This document shows positions 61,341 through 64,000 of a stretch of DNA of 64,000 nucleotides, piece after piece. Positions within the stretch are counted from its first letter, which is position 1. Each line of letters opens with the position of its first letter. A program made the translations under genes and the position numbers. The notes under the pieces were generated by a model, which saw nothing but the letters and a program-made list of their open reading frames with translations, had not been told where the DNA came from and made no database searches. The DNA comes from Rhodobium gokarnense (GTDB taxonomy: Bacteria > Pseudomonadota > Alphaproteobacteria > Rhizobiales > Rhodobiaceae), in the NCBI RefSeq assembly GCF_025961475.1, contig NZ_JAOQNS010000003.1, positions 472,351 through 536,350 of the forward strand, written 5' to 3'.

Positions 61341-63164
61341 ATGAAGCTCCGCAATATCGCCATCATCGCCCATGTCGACCACGGCAAGACCACGCTGATC
61401 GACGTGCTCCTGAAGCAATCCGGCTCGTTCCGCGACAACCAGCGGACCGAGGAACGGATGATGGACTCCAATGACCTGGAGCGCGAGCGCGGCATCACCA
61501 TCCTCGCCAAGGTGACGTCCCTGGTCTGGAAGGACACCCGCATCAACATCGTCGACACCCCGGGCCATGCCGATTTCGGCGGCGAGGTGGAGCGCATCCT
61601 GCACATGGTCGACGGCGCCATCATCCTCGTCGATGCCGCCGAAGGGCCGATGCCGCAGACCAAGTTCGTGCTGTCGAAGGCGCTGAAGATCGGCCTCAAG
61701 CCGATCGTCGCCATCAACAAGATCGACAAGCCGGAAGAACGCCACGACGACGTCCTCAACGAGGTCTTCGACCTGTTCAGCGCCCTTGAGGCCAACCACG
61801 AGCAGCTCGACTTTCCCGTACTCTACGGCTCGGCCAAGCAGGGCTGGATGGCGATGGAGCCGACCGGTCCGAAGGAGAGCGTCGGCCCGCTGCTCGACCT
61901 CGTCGTCGAACACGTCTCGGCCCCGACGGTCCGGCCCGGCCCGTTCCGGCTGCTCGCCACCACCATCCAGGCAGATCCGTTCCTCGGCCGCATCCTCACC
62001 GGCCGCATCGCCTCCGGCACCGTGACGCCGAACATGAGCGTCCACGCGCTTTCCCGCGACGGCAAGGTGATCGAGCGCGGCCGCATCTCCAAGGTGCTCG
62101 CCTTCCGCGGCCTGGAGCGCCAGGCGATCGACGTCGGCGAGGCCGGCGACATCGTCTCGCTCGCCGGCCTGCAGGAGGCGACCGTCGCCGACACCCTGGC
62201 CGATCCCTCCGTCACCGAGCCGATCGCCGCCCAGCCGATCGACCCGCCGACGCTCTCCATGACGTTCCGGGTCAATGACGGCCCGCTCGCCGGCCAGGAC
62301 GGCGACAAGGTGCAGAGCCGCGTCATCCGCGCCCGGCTGCTGAAGGAGGCCGAGGGCAACGTCGCCCTGCAGGTGCGCGAGACCGAGGACGCCGACAGCT
62401 TCGAGGTCTCCGGCCGCGGCGAACTGCAGCTTGCGATCCTGATCGAGACCATGCGCCGCGAGGGCTTCGAGCTCACGGTCGGGCGCCCGCACGTCGTCTA
62501 CCAGGTCGACGAGAACGGCGACAGGCACGAGCCGATCGAGGAAGTCATCATCGACGTCGACGACGAGTATTCCGGCAACGTCGTGCAGAAGCTGCAGGAG
62601 CGCCGCGCCGACCTGATCGAGATGCGCCCCTCCGGCCACGGCCGCACCCGCCTCGTCTTCCACGCCCCGACCAGAGGCCTCATCGGCTACCAGTCGGAGC
62701 TGATGTCCGACACCCGCGGCACCGCCATCTTCAACCGGCTGTTCTTCGAATACGGGCCGCACAAGGGCGAGATTTCCAGCCGCCACACCGGCGTCCTGAT
62801 TTCCAATGGCGACGGCGATTCCGTCGCCTATGCGCTGTGGAAGCTGGAGGACCGCGGCCCGATGCTGATCGAGCCCGGCGTCAAGGTCTATGAGGGCATG
62901 ATCGTCGGCGAGCACACCCGCGGCAACGACCTTGCGGTCAACGTCCTGAAGGGCAAACAGCTCACCAACATCCGCTCCGCCGGCAAGGACGAGGCGGTCG
63001 CCCTGACGACGCCGATCAAGCTGACGCTGGAAAAGGCGCTCTCCTACATCAACGACGACGAGCTGGTCGAGGTGACGCCGAAGTCGATCCGCCTGCGCAA
63101 GGCCCATCTCGACCCGCACGAGCGGAAGCGGGCCGAGCGCGCCAAGGGCAGCGACGCGGCCTGA
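61341..63164 (+). CDS. typA: TypA/BipA ribosome-associated GTPase
   Basis: Translation-factor GTPase of 607 aa. The GTP-binding motifs are [29 protein letters not shown] and NKIDKP. EF-G-like domains follow and the C-terminal TypA-specific region begins near [15 protein letters not shown]. It binds ribosomes under stress or low temperature and aids assembly. A plain single-gene unit. Confidence 0.97.
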   Translation: MKLRNIAIIAHVDHGKTTLIDVLLKQSGSFRDNQRTEERMMDSNDLERERGITILAKVTSLVWKDTRINIVDTPGHADFGGEVERILHMVDGAIILVDAAEGPMPQTKFVLSKALKIGLKPIVAINKIDKPEERHDDVLNEVFDLFSALEANHEQLDFPVLYGSAKQGWMAMEPTGPKESVGPLLDLVVEHVSAPTVRPGPFRLLATTIQADPFLGRILTGRIASGTVTPNMSVHALSRDGKVIERGRISKVLAFRGLERQAIDVGEAGDIVSLAGLQEATVADTLADPSVTEPIAAQPIDPPTLSMTFRVNDGPLAGQDGDKVQSRVIRARLLKEAEGNVALQVRETEDADSFEVSGRGELQLAILIETMRREGFELTVGRPHVVYQVDENGDRHEPIEEVIIDVDDEYSGNVVQKLQERRADLIEMRPSGHGRTRLVFHAPTRGLIGYQSELMSDTRGTAIFNRLFFEYGPHKGEISSRHTGVLISNGDGDSVAYALWKLEDRGPMLIEPGVKVYEGMIVGEHTRGNDLAVNVLKGKQLTNIRSAGKDEAVALTTPIKLTLEKALSYINDDELVEVTPKSIRLRKAHLDPHERKRAERAKGSDAA

Positions 63165-63253
63165 CCGCCTGCGTCCGCTCCGGCGGTAATCTCGCTTGAG
63201 GAAAATCTCCGCCGGGGCTTCCCCTCAAGGTCCCGCTGGCATAGGATTCGCCT

Positions 63254-63772
63254 ATGTCGCTCAAGACCTCTGAAATACGGCCGGCAAGGCAGGGAGACGC
63301 GGACGGCGTTGCCAGGGTGCACGCCGATTCCTGGCGCTATGCCTATAGCGGCATCATCGAAGGCACCCATCTGGAAAAGATGATCAACCGCCGCGGCAGC
63401 GTCTGGTGGGACGGCGTCGTGCGCCGGCGCGGCGGCATGCTGGTCACCGAGTTCGACGGCAAGATCATCGCCTATTCGACCTTCGGCCCGAGCCGCCTGA
63501 AGGACCTGCCCTACACCTCCGAGATCTACGAGCTTTACCTGGCGCCGGAATATCACGGCCTCGGCTTCGGCCGCGCCCTGTTCGATGCCTCCCGCGCAAA
63601 GCTCGCCGGCAGCGGCTTCCGCAGCCTTGCGGTCCGCGCGCTCGCCGACAACGTGCTGGCCACCGGCTTCTACGCCGCCCTCGGCGGCACCGAGGTCCGC
63701 CGTAGCGCCGAGATGGTCGGCCAGTCGTGCCTGCCCGCCGTCGTCTTCGGCTGGGGCAAGGGCGCACGGTAG
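63254..63772 (+). CDS. GNAT-family N-acetyltransferase
   Basis: Protein of 172 aa. It opens IRPARQGDADGVARVHADSWRYAY, a typical GNAT start. The acetyl-CoA loop is YLAPEYHGLGFGRALFDASRA (a variant of Q/R-x-x-G-x-G/A), and it ends NVLATGFYAALGGTEV. The substrate is unknown. Confidence 0.87.
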   Translation: MSLKTSEIRPARQGDADGVARVHADSWRYAYSGIIEGTHLEKMINRRGSVWWDGVVRRRGGMLVTEFDGKIIAYSTFGPSRLKDLPYTSEIYELYLAPEYHGLGFGRALFDASRAKLAGSGFRSLAVRALADNVLATGFYAALGGTEVRRSAEMVGQSCLPAVVFGWGKGAR

Positions 63773-63864
63773 TCGGCGGGTCCCTTTTTATTTCTCCTGA
63801 GCAAGATGACATGTCGGCTGCGCGAAGCAGCAAAGCGGACAGGATGGCGCTCCCTCAGCTCTGG

Positions 63865-63886
63865 ATTGCTTCGCTGCGCTCGCAAT
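63865..63886. repeat. Short interspersed palindrome
   Basis: Arms ATTGC and GCAAT enclose CG-rich bases (TTCGCTGCGCTC). The same kind of element is common in intergenic DNA of alphaproteobacteria. No gene is seen from 63773 to the window end. Confidence 0.5.
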
Positions 63887-64000
63887 GACATCGAAACGTC
63901 ATTGCTGTGCAAGTTCACGAATTCGGTGATGGGTTTTCGGTTTTCTTTTGATCGGCGAAGGCCTTTGGGGGGATGTTTCCGATCGCCTGGTGGGGCCTGA

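Overview
The window is high-GC DNA with dense, long operons. It looks like a chromosomal segment of an alphaproteobacterium of the Hyphomicrobiales (Rhizobiales). The reasons are a Rhizobium-type glycerol ABC operon (glpR-D-S-T-P-Q-U-V), a Sinorhizobium-like smo polyol operon, rplS next to leuC, and several intergenic palindromes of the kind scattered through rhizobial genomes. I saw no tRNA, rRNA, CRISPR array, insertion sequence or prophage.

Region 1 (1-13011, all minus strand) is a complete biotin-dependent, membrane-bound malonate decarboxylase locus. It reads hutP-like regulator, ~600-nt structured leader, madG, a 38-aa membrane peptide, madB, birA-like biotin ligase, madA, madE, madC, madD, madH, madK, madF, madL, madM, then bioM, bioN and the first bases of bioY. 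As I recall it, the mad order is that of the sodium-pumping decarboxylase of the anaerobe Malonomonas rubra. Here the operon also carries its own biotin ligase and biotin importer. MadG and MadK make and attach the phosphoribosyl-dephospho-CoA group of the carrier protein MadE. MadH acetylates it. MadA swaps acetyl for malonyl. MadC/MadD move the carboxyl to biotin on MadF, and MadB decarboxylates carboxybiotin in the membrane. MadL/MadM import malonate. The most unusual element is a HutP-family protein, with all three metal-binding histidines kept, just upstream of the leader.

Region 2 (13360-19429, minus) holds an ammonium transporter fused to a chemoreceptor signalling domain, a universal stress protein and a P2-type cation ATPase.

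Region 3 (19457-34264, minus) is a glycerol regulon: glpR, glpD, the importer glpSTPQ-DUF2160-glpV, glycerol kinase glpK, and the three-subunit quinone-linked glycerol-3-phosphate dehydrogenase as glpC-glpA-glpB. Both the GlpD and GlpABC dehydrogenases are encoded together. The two importer ATPases carry complementary defects, which predicts one active and one degenerate ATP site.

Region 4 (34439-44942, plus) is a hexitol/pentitol operon: a SorC-family regulator, smoE-F-G-K importer, mannitol dehydrogenase, HAD phosphatase, FGGY pentulose kinase and fructokinase. It ends at a compound rhizobial palindrome.

Region 5 (45125-64000) is mostly housekeeping and single genes: a BioF2-like acyltransferase, TerB, a glutamine amidotransferase, DUF3050, rplS, leuC, a globin-coupled chemoreceptor with a zinc-binding CZB tail, LysE, a kappa-GST-like isomerase, a PAP2 phosphatase, argG, an orphan membrane-tethered TAXI protein, DUF1499, an AraC regulator, a secreted protein, typA and a GNAT acetyltransferase.
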